A stretch of DNA of 64,000 bases from Syntrophomonas wolfei subsp. methylbutyratica (lineage in GTDB: Bacteria > Bacillota > Syntrophomonadia > Syntrophomonadales > Syntrophomonadaceae): assembly GCF_001570625.1 (NCBI RefSeq), contig NZ_BBQT01000002.1, positions 62,001 to 126,000 on the forward strand, in the 5' to 3' direction. Positions 38,163 through 48,401 of the stretch are shown here, in pieces; the stretch's first letter is position 1; every line of letters begins with the position of its first letter. The notes under the pieces were generated by a model, which saw only the letters and a program-made list of their open reading frames with translations, ran no database searches and was not told the origin of the DNA. Made by a program: the position numbers and the translations under genes.

Positions 38163-38286
38163 TATTATCGTCCTTCCTTCCTTACAGAATAATCCTCCCC
38201 ATCAAGCAGGGACGGTTTTTGACTTTTAAAAAAATGTAAATGCCGCAATAAAAGCTGGTTTTCTTGTCATGAGACTTTTTAAGCTC

Positions 38287-39273
38287 CTATTTCAATTCTG
38301 GGACAAGGGAGATGTCCTCATTCCCCATCTGTCCCAACTGATGGGAGATGGTCACATTGACGCGATCACCCTGCATGAAGTTATTGTTTTCTTTGCCCAC
38401 GACAACTACCTCCAGGGTGGTATCTTCAGCTGAAATGATGTATTCGGTATGCTGACCCATGAAGACAATAGATGATATGGTATAATCGCCTTGAGCATTT
38501 TTTGCCATTTTAATATCTTCCGGTCGAACCATAATAGTCTCCCCTACCCGGGTTAAAATGTTCGATTTTCCTATAAAACCGGCCACATAATCACTTATGG
38601 GGTAGAAATATATCTCCCGCGGGGTTCCAATCTGGATGGCATATCCTTTATCCATTACGACTATTCTATCCGAAAGACTTAATGCTTCAGATTGGTCGTG
38701 TGTTACGAAAATCATCGTAATACCCAATTGCCGCTGCAAACTTTTTAACTCTTCGCGGAGACTATGACGTAAACTGGCATCCAAATTACTTAATGGCTCA
38801 TCCAATAACATTATCTTAGGATTCGTGGCCATCGCCCTGGCCAGAGCCACCCTCTGCTGCTGACCGCCGCTGAGATTGCCAACTTTGCTTTTTTCATATC
38901 CCTCCAGGCGAACAATGTTTATATACTCCCGGGCCAGGCTTAATGCCTGTTTCTTTTTTTCTTTTCTATAAAAACGAATTCCATAGGCCACGTTTTCCAG
39001 TACATTTAGGTGAGGAAAAAGGGCATAGCTTTGAAACACGGTGGAAACAGGCCGCTTCTCCGGCGGCAAATGAGTAATATCTCTCCCCTCGATCCGGATT
39101 TCTCCTCGGCCTGGCTGCAGAAAACCTCCGATAAGATTCAGGGTGGTAGTTTTTCCACAACCTGATGGTCCTAACAGGGTGATGAATTCTCCTTCCGATA
39201 CTGTTAAATTAAAATCCCTTACGCCATTGTCTTTATCAAATAATTTGGTTATTCCTTTGAGTTCAAGCAACAT
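38287..39273 (-). CDS. ABC transporter ATPase (Fe3+/2-aminoethylphosphonate/polyamine type), system 1
   Basis: ATPase of 328 residues. Walker A GPSGCGKTT (about 36), signature LSGGQQQRVALARAMA (about 135), Walker B IMLLDEPLSNLDAS, and a C-terminal TOBE-type domain (VMVRPEDIKM). This PotA/FbpC/PhnT-like form serves importers for iron, spermidine or phosphonates. It overlaps the permease gene by 11 bases. The substrate is not decidable, but the long permease and binding protein most resemble the 2-aminoethylphosphonate/ferric family. Confidence 0.88.
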   Translation of the reverse strand: MLLELKGITKLFDKDNGVRDFNLTVSEGEFITLLGPSGCGKTTTLNLIGGFLQPGRGEIRIEGRDITHLPPEKRPVSTVFQSYALFPHLNVLENVAYGIRFYRKEKKKQALSLAREYINIVRLEGYEKSKVGNLSGGQQQRVALARAMATNPKIMLLDEPLSNLDASLRHSLREELKSLQRQLGITMIFVTHDQSEALSLSDRIVVMDKGYAIQIGTPREIYFYPISDYVAGFIGKSNILTRVGETIMVRPEDIKMAKNAQGDYTISSIVFMGQHTEYIISAEDTTLEVVVVGKENNNFMQGDRVNVTISHQLGQMGNEDISLVPELK

Positions 39274-40969
39274 ATGGTTTGCCCCCTTCCCGGCCCAGAT
39301 ATTTTATGGCTACTAAATTAACCGCTACCGTAACAATAATCAAAACACTGGCTACAACAGCACCTAAACCGTAATGTCCATTAGTTATATCTTTAAACAT
39401 CAATACACTGGCAACTACATTTCGGGGTGAAACCAGGAAAATAATGGCCCCCACCGTGGTCATACAAGCGGTAAAGGTATTGATAAAACTTAGCAGGAAG
39501 GTTGATTTGAGCAGCGGGAAAATAACCGTGGTTAAAATTCTTACCGGCGATGCCCCTAAATCCCGGGCAGCCATTTCCAGGCGCCGGTCGAGATTCTCGA
39601 AAGCTGCATTGGCTGCCTTATTACCTACCGAAATATGTCTGAAGGTACAGTTAAGCACCAGAATAGCGGTTGTTCCAGTCAATAACAGGGGATGATTATT
39701 AAATCCAACAATATAACCCAAGCCAAAAAAAATCCCTGGTATTATATAGGGCAAAGAAGCGATAAATTCTATAGGTTTCATCAGCGGCAGTTGCCGCCTA
39801 TGAGTGTAATAGGACAAAAGAATTCCAATAACAGAAGCCAGTATTCCTGCTATAACCGCCATGCTTAAACTGCGGTAAACCGCCGGCAGATAAGCAAATT
39901 GGAATGCTTCTATATGCTTCCAGGTAAAGGTCAATTTTCCTGAAACATTTATGGTTACTGCTGACAAAAAGATATTTCCATATTTTAATAGCATGAGGAA
40001 AAAAAACAGGCCGGTTATTGTCCCCAGAGCAATCCTGATAAAAAGCGGCAATCTAAAATCCAAGCCTTCTCCTCCCAAAGCTTTTACTCCATCTGCCAGG
40101 GAATTGTTTTTCTCCAAATTTTTGCGATAAAAATAGAAGGCAATAATAGCCGGAGGAATCAACAGCACTGACATGGCTGCTGCCTTGCCCAAATCTGCTG
40201 CGGAAAAAATCGTCATATAGGCTTCAGTGGCCAGAACCTTGAATTTTCCGCCAATAATAATAGGTGTCCCGAAATCCGCCATATTTATCGTAAACAGCAA
40301 AAATAAAACTGACAAGATAGCGGGATAGATAGACGGAAGAATAACCCTATGCAGGGTTTGAAGCGCACTTGCACCAAGGTCTCTGGAGGCCAGAAGCAAG
40401 CGTTTGTCAATTGCGTTCAAGGCAGATATCAACATAATTGCAGCCAGAGAAATCAAACCCAGGGTTTGGAGAAGAACAATTCCCTGCCATCCATAAGGAT
40501 TAACACTTAATCCTAAAAGATTGTAAGTTATAAGCCCCCTCCTGCCAAACAGCATTATAAGTGCCAGAGCTGACACAAAAGGAGGGGAAATCAATGTAGT
40601 CATCAAGAGACGATAAATTAATGCTCCTATCCTTTCTTTTTGCAGGAAGGTATAAAGCGCAATACATAGCGCCAAAAAAGTCCCCAGTACCGAGGATAAT
40701 GTGGAAACGAAAAGACTGTTCTTGATTAATTTCAAATTCACCGGACTTAATAAATCCCGATAATTATCGAGCGAAAAAACACCATGCCGATAAACACTGG
40801 TGGAAATAACCATGAAAATAGGATACAGGATAAAGAGGAGCAGACTCCCTACTACCAGAAAAAGCATAATCCTATCGATTAATACATCGAAGGAAAGAGG
40901 GCTTTTATTCCCTCTTTCCTTCCATATGATTTTATTTTTCAGTAACGCCATATTCCTTGAATATTGCAT
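39263..40969 (-). CDS. Double-length ABC permease (FbpB/PhnU-like), system 1
   Basis: Membrane protein of 568 residues built as two fused permease halves. EAA-type loops lie in each half: ASRDLGASALQTLHRVILPSIYPAI (about 193) and AARDLGASPVRILTTVIFPLLKSTFL (about 468). Such fused permeases occur in ferric iron and 2-aminoethylphosphonate importers. A paralogue lies at 43407-45107. It overlaps the ATPase gene. Confidence 0.88.
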   Translation of the reverse strand: MQYSRNMALLKNKIIWKERGNKSPLSFDVLIDRIMLFLVVGSLLLFILYPIFMVISTSVYRHGVFSLDNYRDLLSPVNLKLIKNSLFVSTLSSVLGTFLALCIALYTFLQKERIGALIYRLLMTTLISPPFVSALALIMLFGRRGLITYNLLGLSVNPYGWQGIVLLQTLGLISLAAIMLISALNAIDKRLLLASRDLGASALQTLHRVILPSIYPAILSVLFLLFTINMADFGTPIIIGGKFKVLATEAYMTIFSAADLGKAAAMSVLLIPPAIIAFYFYRKNLEKNNSLADGVKALGGEGLDFRLPLFIRIALGTITGLFFFLMLLKYGNIFLSAVTINVSGKLTFTWKHIEAFQFAYLPAVYRSLSMAVIAGILASVIGILLSYYTHRRQLPLMKPIEFIASLPYIIPGIFFGLGYIVGFNNHPLLLTGTTAILVLNCTFRHISVGNKAANAAFENLDRRLEMAARDLGASPVRILTTVIFPLLKSTFLLSFINTFTACMTTVGAIIFLVSPRNVVASVLMFKDITNGHYGLGAVVASVLIIVTVAVNLVAIKYLGREGGKPYVA

Positions 40970-41077
40970 GAATGACTAATCTCTCTTCCCCTGTACTCCA
41001 CAATATAATAAACAGCCGGTATTTCTGAAATCAACTCCAGTGGATTTCCTTTCCAGACCATTCTGGAATCTCCCTGA

Positions 41078-42121
41078 TTATTTTTCGCCAACAAGGTCTT
41101 TCCATTTTTCCAGAATTACTTCCCGTTCTTTTCCCATGCGCTCCAGATCAAATTTAACCAGTTTGCTTTTATCCAAACCGCTCATGATTTCAGGCGCATC
41201 CACATCACTTCTGGCCATTATTCTGGCATCGGCTTCCCTTAAAATATTTTGTCCGTCATAGGAAAGGTACCAGTCGATAAGAGCCTTGGCAGCATCGAGA
41301 TTTTCCGTATTTTTAAATATAGCAATAGGTGCCGGTGTCCAAGGAATTAAATCTTGCGGATATACCACCCTGGTTGGTCTGGTTTCTCCCACATTGAAGG
41401 TTCCGCCAGTAATGGCTACAACACCAACGGCGAATTCGCCGGCCCCTACCTTTTCAAGAGGTTCCCCGCCGCCTTTGGCATAAAAATCAATATTACTGTC
41501 AAATGCTTCGAAATACTTCCAAGCTTTTTCTTCACCCCAGGCTTGAATCAAGCCGCTTACAATAGCGTAGCTGGTACCTGAAATAGCTGGATTGGGCATG
41601 CTTATTTCGCCGCGATATTTAGGATCAGCCAGGTCCTCCCAGGTCTTGGGTGCTTCCAGGCCCTTTTCTTTTAGAATATCTTCGTTAACAATAAAACCAG
41701 CTGGAACAAGGGCTAAACCTGAAAAATACCCGTCTTTATCCACATATTGCGGATCAATCGCGGAAAGTTCAGGTGATTTATATGCTTCCAGATATCCTAA
41801 ATCCCTGGCATTAAGATAGCTGTCTACCCCGCCGCCAAACCAAATGTCTGCAGTAGTTTTTCCATCTTCAGCCTGCAGCTTGGCCAAAGCAGAACCGGTT
41901 GACATCTCCAGCCACTCTATCTTGATACCGGTGGCTTCTGTAAAGGCATCAAACGACTTGTCTGCTCCCCCATAGGCTACCAATAGCTCCAGGGTTGTTC
42001 CGGCAAAGGGTTTTTCATCCGTTTTTCCCTGCTCTGTGGGCTCGGTCTTGCCGCACGCGGTCAGGGCAAGAGCCATTACCAGGATCATTGCCAGTATTAA
42101 CGGCTTCCAATTTTTCATCAT
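41078..42121 (-). CDS. ABC substrate-binding lipoprotein, system 1
   Basis: Lipoprotein of 347 residues, with LALTAC-GKTE at the lipobox. It is of the ferric/aminoethylphosphonate binding-protein family, with LVAYGGADKSFDAFTEATGIKIEWLEMSTG near the start and EISMPNPAISGTSYAIVSGLI in the middle, the family signature around the ligand. It is the first gene of the system 1 operon. Its paralogue is at 45490-46584. A phosphonate, iron or similar anion ligand is possible. Confidence 0.85.
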   Translation of the reverse strand: MMKNWKPLILAMILVMALALTACGKTEPTEQGKTDEKPFAGTTLELLVAYGGADKSFDAFTEATGIKIEWLEMSTGSALAKLQAEDGKTTADIWFGGGVDSYLNARDLGYLEAYKSPELSAIDPQYVDKDGYFSGLALVPAGFIVNEDILKEKGLEAPKTWEDLADPKYRGEISMPNPAISGTSYAIVSGLIQAWGEEKAWKYFEAFDSNIDFYAKGGGEPLEKVGAGEFAVGVVAITGGTFNVGETRPTRVVYPQDLIPWTPAPIAIFKNTENLDAAKALIDWYLSYDGQNILREADARIMARSDVDAPEIMSGLDKSKLVKFDLERMGKEREVILEKWKDLVGEK

Positions 42122-42375
42122 TATATTCCCCTCTCCAATACTTTTTTCTGCAATCTCACCTGTTTCTGTGTACCTGCTGTATTTACAGGTATTAACCGCA
42201 TCTCATAATTATCACACCCTTTCCTAAGCACAAGCGGGAACGTTCTAGCCTTGCGCATATTTTTAAACTCAACCAGTTTTGTATAAAGAACATAGCCAGA
42301 GTAAAGTCATATACTATCCAAAACCTGGAATAAATTCCGGGACAATGAACCTTTCTCCATGTCCCAATCTGCCCC

Positions 42376-43431
42376 CTAATCCGGGACAATGTGGCCGTCA
42401 CCAGCTAAATCGATATTAAAACGGATTTTTTCTCCGATTGTGCAATTGATGCCGCTTTTATAGTAATTTCTGATTTCGGCAATGATCTCGTTGCCTGCAA
42501 AGTCTATGCTTACCCTGGTTACGGAGCCGATCGTTTCATGCCAGATGACAGTCCCTTCGAAATTGCCCTCTGCGCCAACTTCAACATCTTCCGGCCTGAA
42601 CATCAGATAGCGCTTTTGCCTGTTATTTGACTCACCACCCGGACAATTATCTCTGGAACTTGCCCACTTTCCGCATTCCAGCAGCTGAATAATTTCATCG
42701 TCTTCATTCAATTCCAAAAGGTTGGCCGTTCCCATAAATTCCGCCACAAATCTGTTCCGGGGGTTCAGATAGACTTCACCGGGCAGGCCTATTTGCTGGA
42801 TAACACCATCTTTCATTACCACAATTCGGTCTGAAATGGACATGGCTTCTTCTTGATCATGGGTAACGTATATACTGGTAATTCTGTATTCCTGTTGAAT
42901 CTTGCGTATCATTCGCCGCATTGAAACCCGTAAATTCTGATCCAGATTGCTTAACGGCTCATCAAACAGCAGCATGGCAGGCTCAATAACCAGGGCTCGG
43001 GCTAAAGCAACTCGTTGTTGCTGCCCCCCGCTTAACTCACTGATTTTTCGTTGATTTAATCCCGGCAGCTCAACTATATCCAGTATTTCTTCAACCTTTT
43101 TTTTAATTAGTGATAGTGCGCATTTGTTTATTTTGAGCCCGTAAGCAACATTTTCTGCTACTGTCATATGCGGAAATAAAGCGTAGTTTTGAAAAACCAT
43201 AGCTGCATTTCTGGCCTGAGGCGGCAGATTGCTTATATCCTTCTCATTGGACAAGATTGACCCCTGATGCAATGGAAGCAGCCCGGCAATTGTTTTCAGC
43301 AAAGTTGTTTTGCCACACCCGGAAGGTCCCAGGAGAGAAATCATTTCCCCATCTTCAATAAATAAATTGGCATTATTGACTGCGATTAAATCACCGTATT
43401 TCTGAGTTATTTCCTTAAGCTCGATACCCAT
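42376..43431 (-). CDS. ABC transporter ATPase, system 2
   Basis: ATPase of 351 residues, paralogous to 38287-39273. Walker A GPSGCGKTT (about 36), signature LSGGQQQRVALARALV (about 134), Walker B MLLFDEPLSNLDQN, TOBE domain with MFRPEDVEVG near 275. The tail from about 290 has a transport-associated beta domain. It overlaps its permease by 25 bases. Confidence 0.88.
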   Translation of the reverse strand: MGIELKEITQKYGDLIAVNNANLFIEDGEMISLLGPSGCGKTTLLKTIAGLLPLHQGSILSNEKDISNLPPQARNAAMVFQNYALFPHMTVAENVAYGLKINKCALSLIKKKVEEILDIVELPGLNQRKISELSGGQQQRVALARALVIEPAMLLFDEPLSNLDQNLRVSMRRMIRKIQQEYRITSIYVTHDQEEAMSISDRIVVMKDGVIQQIGLPGEVYLNPRNRFVAEFMGTANLLELNEDDEIIQLLECGKWASSRDNCPGGESNNRQKRYLMFRPEDVEVGAEGNFEGTVIWHETIGSVTRVSIDFAGNEIIAEIRNYYKSGINCTIGEKIRFNIDLAGDGHIVPD

Positions 43432-45107
43432 TGCCGGCCCTCCCTTAAACGTTTGAATATTTCTTCATAATTAAGGAGCAGTTGAAATGCAGCCAGGAAA
43501 ACAAGTGACAGCAATGAAAGCAATAAGGCCATCATGGCGGCTGCACCGATTTCACTGCTGGTCATTATTTGAAAGATTTGCTGCACCGCTACTTTATTCT
43601 TGGGCAATAACAAAAAAACGATTGCCCCCAATGTTGTCATGGTGGAAGTGAAATTTTTCAAAAAGGCGGTATTAAATGCCGGTTTCAGCAGGGGGAACAT
43701 GATATCGAAAAAGACTCTGCGCTCACTCGCACCCAGATTAATCGCGGCCAGTTCCAGATTGGGATTTACATGTTCCATCAAAGCGTAGCCTGCTTTCATC
43801 CCAATATATATGTAGCGGTAAATACAAATTAAATAAATTATAATGCCGGTACCAAGCAGAATTACCGGTTCAAAGCCGGGTAAAACATATTTGCCGATAC
43901 CCAGCAGGGGATATCTGAAAGTCACCAGATAACCGATACCCAGCAGTATTCCTGGCGTAGCAGCCGGTAAAGTTACCACCAAATCGAGCTGCCTGGTCAG
44001 GGGATAATCCTTCGTTTTTATAATATAAGCCAGCAAAACTCCCAACAAAGAGGAAATAAAACCGACTGTAACCGCCAATTTAACACTATTAACAAATGAA
44101 GCCAGGTTTTTGCTTAGAATATTCTCCAAATGCCGCAGGCTAAAGGCATAATTGTAGCCCCAATGTTCGGTAAATGCACCTATAACAATAAATGCATATT
44201 GAAAAACCACAAATATAACAAACAGACTGCTTAATCCGATCAGCATGAATTTCACAACCGGTTTCACCTGCTGGTATTCGATCCTTTCAGGAGAAACGTA
44301 CTGGCTGTAGACCAGATTTTTACCGGAATAATGACGCTGAATAAAAAAAGCGGCAAAACAGGGAATAAAGAGAAAGATGCCGGTAATTGAAGCCATCTGC
44401 ACATTATACAAGCCGGTAATCTGAATATATAAATCCGAGGCCAGAGTTTGGTAGGCGCCCCCAATAATTATCGGCGTTGCAAAATCCGCCATTGAAGTCA
44501 AAAAAACCAGCATGGCTGCTACGGTTATTTCAGGTATCATTAACGGCAAGGTTATAGTCAAAAAAACCTTCTTTTCCGGTGCCCCCAGATTCCTTGCAGC
44601 TTCTTCCGGGGAAACATCCGTTTTCCTGATTGCACTGGATATAAGCAAATAAGCCAAAGTAGCCAGTCCGATGGATTGCATGGTTACAATCCCATGGAAC
44701 CCATAGGGGCTAATCTCCAGGCCCAGGAGTGAATGAGTAATAAGGCCCCTTTTGCCAAATAACATGATAAAGGCCACCGTTCCTACAAAGGGCGGGCTGA
44801 TCAAGGGCATAAGCACTAATACCTGCATCAGCTTACGGCCCCAGAAATTCACGCGCCATAAAGTAATAGATGCCAGCAGACCGAATGAAGTCGCAATTAC
44901 CGTTACAAACAAGGCCACCTGCAGGCTATTCTTCATATATTTCCATATCCGTGGTAGTATTTGATTGGACAAATCGGTACCGCTGCCCGATAACAGTCCA
45001 TAAACAAACACACTTACTATGGGCAATAGTACGAAATAGATGATAGTAAGCGATATCAATATATAAAAAAGCTTGAATATAAAACTTTGCCTGCTTTGCA
45101 TTATCAA
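43407..45107 (-). CDS. Double-length ABC permease, system 2
   Basis: Fused permease of 566 residues, paralogue of 39263-40969. EAA-type loops EAARNLGAPEKKVFLTITLPLM and AAINLGASERRVFFDIMFPLLKPAF in the two halves. About twelve membrane segments. MITE-like copy D separates it from its binding protein. Confidence 0.87.
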   Translation of the reverse strand: MIMQSRQSFIFKLFYILISLTIIYFVLLPIVSVFVYGLLSGSGTDLSNQILPRIWKYMKNSLQVALFVTVIATSFGLLASITLWRVNFWGRKLMQVLVLMPLISPPFVGTVAFIMLFGKRGLITHSLLGLEISPYGFHGIVTMQSIGLATLAYLLISSAIRKTDVSPEEAARNLGAPEKKVFLTITLPLMIPEITVAAMLVFLTSMADFATPIIIGGAYQTLASDLYIQITGLYNVQMASITGIFLFIPCFAAFFIQRHYSGKNLVYSQYVSPERIEYQQVKPVVKFMLIGLSSLFVIFVVFQYAFIVIGAFTEHWGYNYAFSLRHLENILSKNLASFVNSVKLAVTVGFISSLLGVLLAYIIKTKDYPLTRQLDLVVTLPAATPGILLGIGYLVTFRYPLLGIGKYVLPGFEPVILLGTGIIIYLICIYRYIYIGMKAGYALMEHVNPNLELAAINLGASERRVFFDIMFPLLKPAFNTAFLKNFTSTMTTLGAIVFLLLPKNKVAVQQIFQIMTSSEIGAAAMMALLLSLLSLVFLAAFQLLLNYEEIFKRLREGRQWVSSLRK

Positions 45108-45138
45108 AAATCCTCAATTTACGGCGTTTTTCTAATTC

Positions 45139-45425
45139 AACCAGATGACTCCACTGCGAAAACCCCTTTTGTTGCATAAGGGTTGCATAAATATACAAAG
45201 CGAGCGTTGGCGAAGCATGGTTGCAACGCCCGGCGAAGGCGAGCAGGCGAAAGGGGGCGAGCGACAGGACGTCGCGAGAGCGCTATACGACCATGGATGG
45301 GAGGTTAGCGTGTACCCCTTGAGCCGCGAGACAAGCCGCAGGTGTTGCCCATGCGAAGACTGCGAGCGGTATATTTATACAAGCCAATGAATATTAATAA
45401 CTTTTTGCAGTAGAATCAACCAGAT
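45139..45425 (+). mobile_element. MITE-like element, copy D (271 bp) with perfect 8-bp target duplication
   Basis: Element 45147-45417, with left end GACTCCACTGCGAAAACCCC and right end complement GATTCTACTGCAAAAAGTTA. AACCAGAT lies directly before (45139-45146) and directly after (45418-45425). It shares over 200 bases with copies A and E, but lacks about 100 interior bases. It sits between the permease and the binding protein gene of system 2, on the opposite strand to both. Confidence 0.9.
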
Positions 45426-45489
45426 ACCAAATAAAAATAAAGAGCCAGAATAACTACGCTACTCTGACTCTTTATCAAAATATTACCGA

Positions 45490-46584
45490 CTATTTACCGG
45501 CTGCAGTGACGTATTCAGACCACTTGGCCAGTATAATGTCCCTATTTTCAGCATTTGCTTTAAAATCTGTCGCAAAAAGCTTAACTGTATTAATATCTAT
45601 AATACCTTCCGGTCGCTCCACATCGGTTCTGGCTACGGCTGCATTTCTTTCTTTAGCAATGGTTTCCATGCCTCTTTTGGAAAGTATCCAGTCAATAAAC
45701 ACTTTAGCCGCATCTTCGTTCTTGGTACCTTTAACAATAGCTACCGGCTGCGGCCACCAACCTGTTCCGTCTGTGGGATATACCAGGGCAACATGAGGAT
45801 TATTTGCTTCCAGGTCTCTATCTCCATTGCTGGCATTTATCCCTACTATTGCTTCTCCCTGTACCACTAGATTCGCGGGATCACTGCCACGCGGGGTAAA
45901 GAATGGAACCTGGTCAATCAGTTCGTCCAGATATTTCCATCCCCCGTCTTCTCCTTTAACCTCCAGCATGGCGGTAACCACATTATAAGCCGTACCTGAA
46001 GAAGCGGGATTGGGCATGGATACTTCACCTTTCAGGCCGGACTGCAGCAAATCATCCCAGGTTTCCGGCATTTTCAAGCCTTTTTGGGCAATCAGATCTT
46101 TATTAACTACCCAGTTAACGAGAGTAAGGGAGGTACCATGCCAGTATCCATCAGCATCTTTCATGGCAGCATCCAGAACTTCTCCGCTGGGAGATTTATA
46201 AGGAAGCAAAAGGTCTTTCTGGGATGCATTGATAAATGTATCCGCGCCACCTGTAAACCACAAATCAGCAATGGAAACACCTGATTTGCCTTCGTTCTCC
46301 AATCTCTGCAGAATCTCTCCATTTTGCATCGTAAGATGTTCAACTTTTATACCGGTATCTTCCTGAAAAACATCAACAATTGGTCTTACATTATCGGTTA
46401 CACCATAAAGATTTAAAGTCGTTCCCTTCATTGACTCATCATAATATTCGGATGACCAATCCTGTCCCACATAAGCAGTCGATTTAACATCACCATTATC
46501 TTTATTTGTATCTGTTTTGGCTCCACAACCAGCCAGACTAAATACCAAAACCAATGACAACATCAAACTTACAAATTTTTTCAC
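45490..46584 (-). CDS. ABC substrate-binding lipoprotein, system 2
   Basis: Lipoprotein of 364 residues, with lipobox FSLAGC-GAKTD. It is paralogous to 41078-42121, with LNLYGVTDNVRPIVDVFQEDTGIKVEHL and EVSMPNPASSGTAYNVVTAML. It is the first gene of system 2 as written on the minus strand, although MITE copy D now lies between it and the permease. The same ferric/phosphonate-type family. Confidence 0.84.
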   Translation of the reverse strand: MKKFVSLMLSLVLVFSLAGCGAKTDTNKDNGDVKSTAYVGQDWSSEYYDESMKGTTLNLYGVTDNVRPIVDVFQEDTGIKVEHLTMQNGEILQRLENEGKSGVSIADLWFTGGADTFINASQKDLLLPYKSPSGEVLDAAMKDADGYWHGTSLTLVNWVVNKDLIAQKGLKMPETWDDLLQSGLKGEVSMPNPASSGTAYNVVTAMLEVKGEDGGWKYLDELIDQVPFFTPRGSDPANLVVQGEAIVGINASNGDRDLEANNPHVALVYPTDGTGWWPQPVAIVKGTKNEDAAKVFIDWILSKRGMETIAKERNAAVARTDVERPEGIIDINTVKLFATDFKANAENRDIILAKWSEYVTAAGK

Positions 46585-46754
46585 TGTTAACCCATTCCCC
46601 TTTTTTATAAAAATTATTTATATAACCCTATCCTTAATCAAGACGGAGCGCACCACTCCCTCCTATAAGGTTTTTAATCAGTTGCCCGTTTAATTTAGTT
46701 TAAATGATTATTTATTATACGCTATCATACAAACGGTTATATTGCAAGATGGTG

Positions 46755-47300
46755 TTAAAGGCCCTCACATTTAAAACCTGCTTCCATCTCGGCCGTACGA
46801 TTAATGCTGCGCAGCAGGGTAGTTTTGCCACAACCTGACGGCCCCATAACAGCAGTGATAGAATCAGAATTAAACCCAGCATTTACATTTTTCAAAACAT
46901 TTTTGTACCCGTACCCATAGCTCGGCCAAATGCCAGTACCAGTGCCCCCATCATACCTTTTCGAGCCAGAGGAACCACAACGCGCAGAGCCAGGTATTCC
47001 CGCGATACTCCCAGGGCCATACCTGCCTGGCGGTATTCAGGAGCTACTGAACGCAGGGCGGCCTCGGAGTTAGAGGTTATAAAGGGCAGGATCATGATGG
47101 CCAGAATCAAAGAAGCGGCAAAAAGGGATTCTCCGCTGGCCAGGTCAAATTTTAGTTCAAAAAACTTAATGAGCACTGCGGCCCCCAGGAACCCATAAAC
47201 AACTGAAGGTATACCGGCAAGCATGTTTAAAACCGGACGCAGCACTGCGGCCAACGGGGCGGGAGCAAATTCCGCCAGGAATATCCTTGCCGAGGCATTA
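46755..47300 (-). pseudogene. Fused remnants of phosphate importer pst genes
   Basis: A membrane-protein fragment (about 46900-47300) is a PstA/PstC-type permease piece (LNMLAGIPSVVYGFLGAAV; APEYRQAGMALGVSREY; AFGRAMG). It runs without a gap into part of PstB in another frame (VLKNVNAGFNSDSITAVMGPSGCGKTTLLRSINR, then stop at 46755). The downstream part of the permease and most of the ATPase are gone. This is the scar of a deletion through a pst operon. No intact phosphate transporter is seen here. Confidence 0.75.
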
Positions 47301-47725
47301 CATAAGGAGCTTATTGATGAAAAAACAGGAAATAGATCTGGGATAACATGATTCAAAAGCGAAGATGGTTGCCGGCGACGACTTTTACTGATTATCCGGA
47401 TATGCTTTAACGTGAATAAGAAATAGCTTTAATCTAACCAGAGGAAGTGATCATTATGGTCCGATATAGATGCCGTTTATAGGCTGTTTTTTTGTGGAGC
47501 AAGAAAGGAAGGCGTTATACAGATATATGAAAAGTAATGAACTGACAGCTACAGCGATAAAAAGGCATAAATATTTAGTAATAGTGCAATAATAACTTAA
47601 TAAGTATCCCGCAATTTATCAATGTATGTCATATAGTAAATATTGTTTCATATAATAATATTGTAGCACACATAAGTTAGATGCGATATAATAACATAAA
47701 AAGGTAAAAGGGGATGTTAACGGTT

Positions 47726-47974
47726 ATGGGAGCTATAAAGGTAACTCAGAAAGGGCAGGTTGTTATTCCGGCTGAGTTTCGTAAAAAATACGGTATCAAA
47801 GCACCTGGCCATGTTTTGCTTGCAGAACGGGAAGGGCACCTCGTAATTATGCCTATGCCGGATGATCCCGTTGCGGGAGCCAGGGGGATGCTGAAGCCGA
47901 AACAGCCCCTTGCAGTAAGCTGTGCAGCCTTCAAAAAAGAGGAAATGATGCTGGAAGGTGAAGACAATGAGTAA
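47726..47974 (+). CDS. AbrB/MazE-type antitoxin
   Basis: DNA-binding antitoxin of 82 residues: MGAIKVTQKGQVVIPAEFRKKYGI, the SpoVT-AbrB fold. The start is ATG 47726 because ATG 47714 has no spacer after GGGG. It overlaps the PIN gene by 8 bases. Antitoxins of this sort bind both their promoter and the toxin. Confidence 0.88.
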   Translation: MGAIKVTQKGQVVIPAEFRKKYGIKAPGHVLLAEREGHLVIMPMPDDPVAGARGMLKPKQPLAVSCAAFKKEEMMLEGEDNE

Positions 47975-48392
47975 GAGTTATATCTTCGATTCTTATGCTG
48001 TACTGTCTTATCTGCAGGATGAACCTTGCGCAGATGAAATTTTCGCATTATTGCGGCAGGCTCAGGATGAAAAGATCAAGCTTTACATGACCTGGATTAA
48101 TGTTGGGGAAGTGTATTATCGGGTATGGCGAGAATATGGAAAAATAGAAGCCGAGCGTGTTTTGGATATTCTCTCTGCTTGGCCGCTTGAGATACTTGTT
48201 GCCGATTCTGAGTTAACTATAGCGGCCGCTGCTGTTAAGGCGCAAAATAAACTTGCATATGCGGATGCCTTTGCGATAGGAGCTGCCATATTAAAACAAG
48301 CTGAACTGGTCACGGGTGACCCTGAAATAAAGATGGCCAGTCAAAAACTAGGTTTCATTTTATACTGGATAGATAACCAAAAAGGATTATAG
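47967..48392 (+). CDS. PIN-domain (VapC-like) toxin
   Basis: Ribonuclease toxin of 141 residues. PIN acidic residues: IFDSYAVLSYLQDE (Asp near 6), WINVGEVYYR (Glu near 42), LAYADAFAIGAA (Asp near 100), and LVTGDPEIK (Asp near 117). ATG 47967 has a GGAAGGTG site within the antitoxin end. It probably cleaves RNA and is neutralised by the upstream protein. Confidence 0.88.
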   Translation: MSKSYIFDSYAVLSYLQDEPCADEIFALLRQAQDEKIKLYMTWINVGEVYYRVWREYGKIEAERVLDILSAWPLEILVADSELTIAAAAVKAQNKLAYADAFAIGAAILKQAELVTGDPEIKMASQKLGFILYWIDNQKGL

Positions 48393-48401
48393 AGATGAGG
48401 G

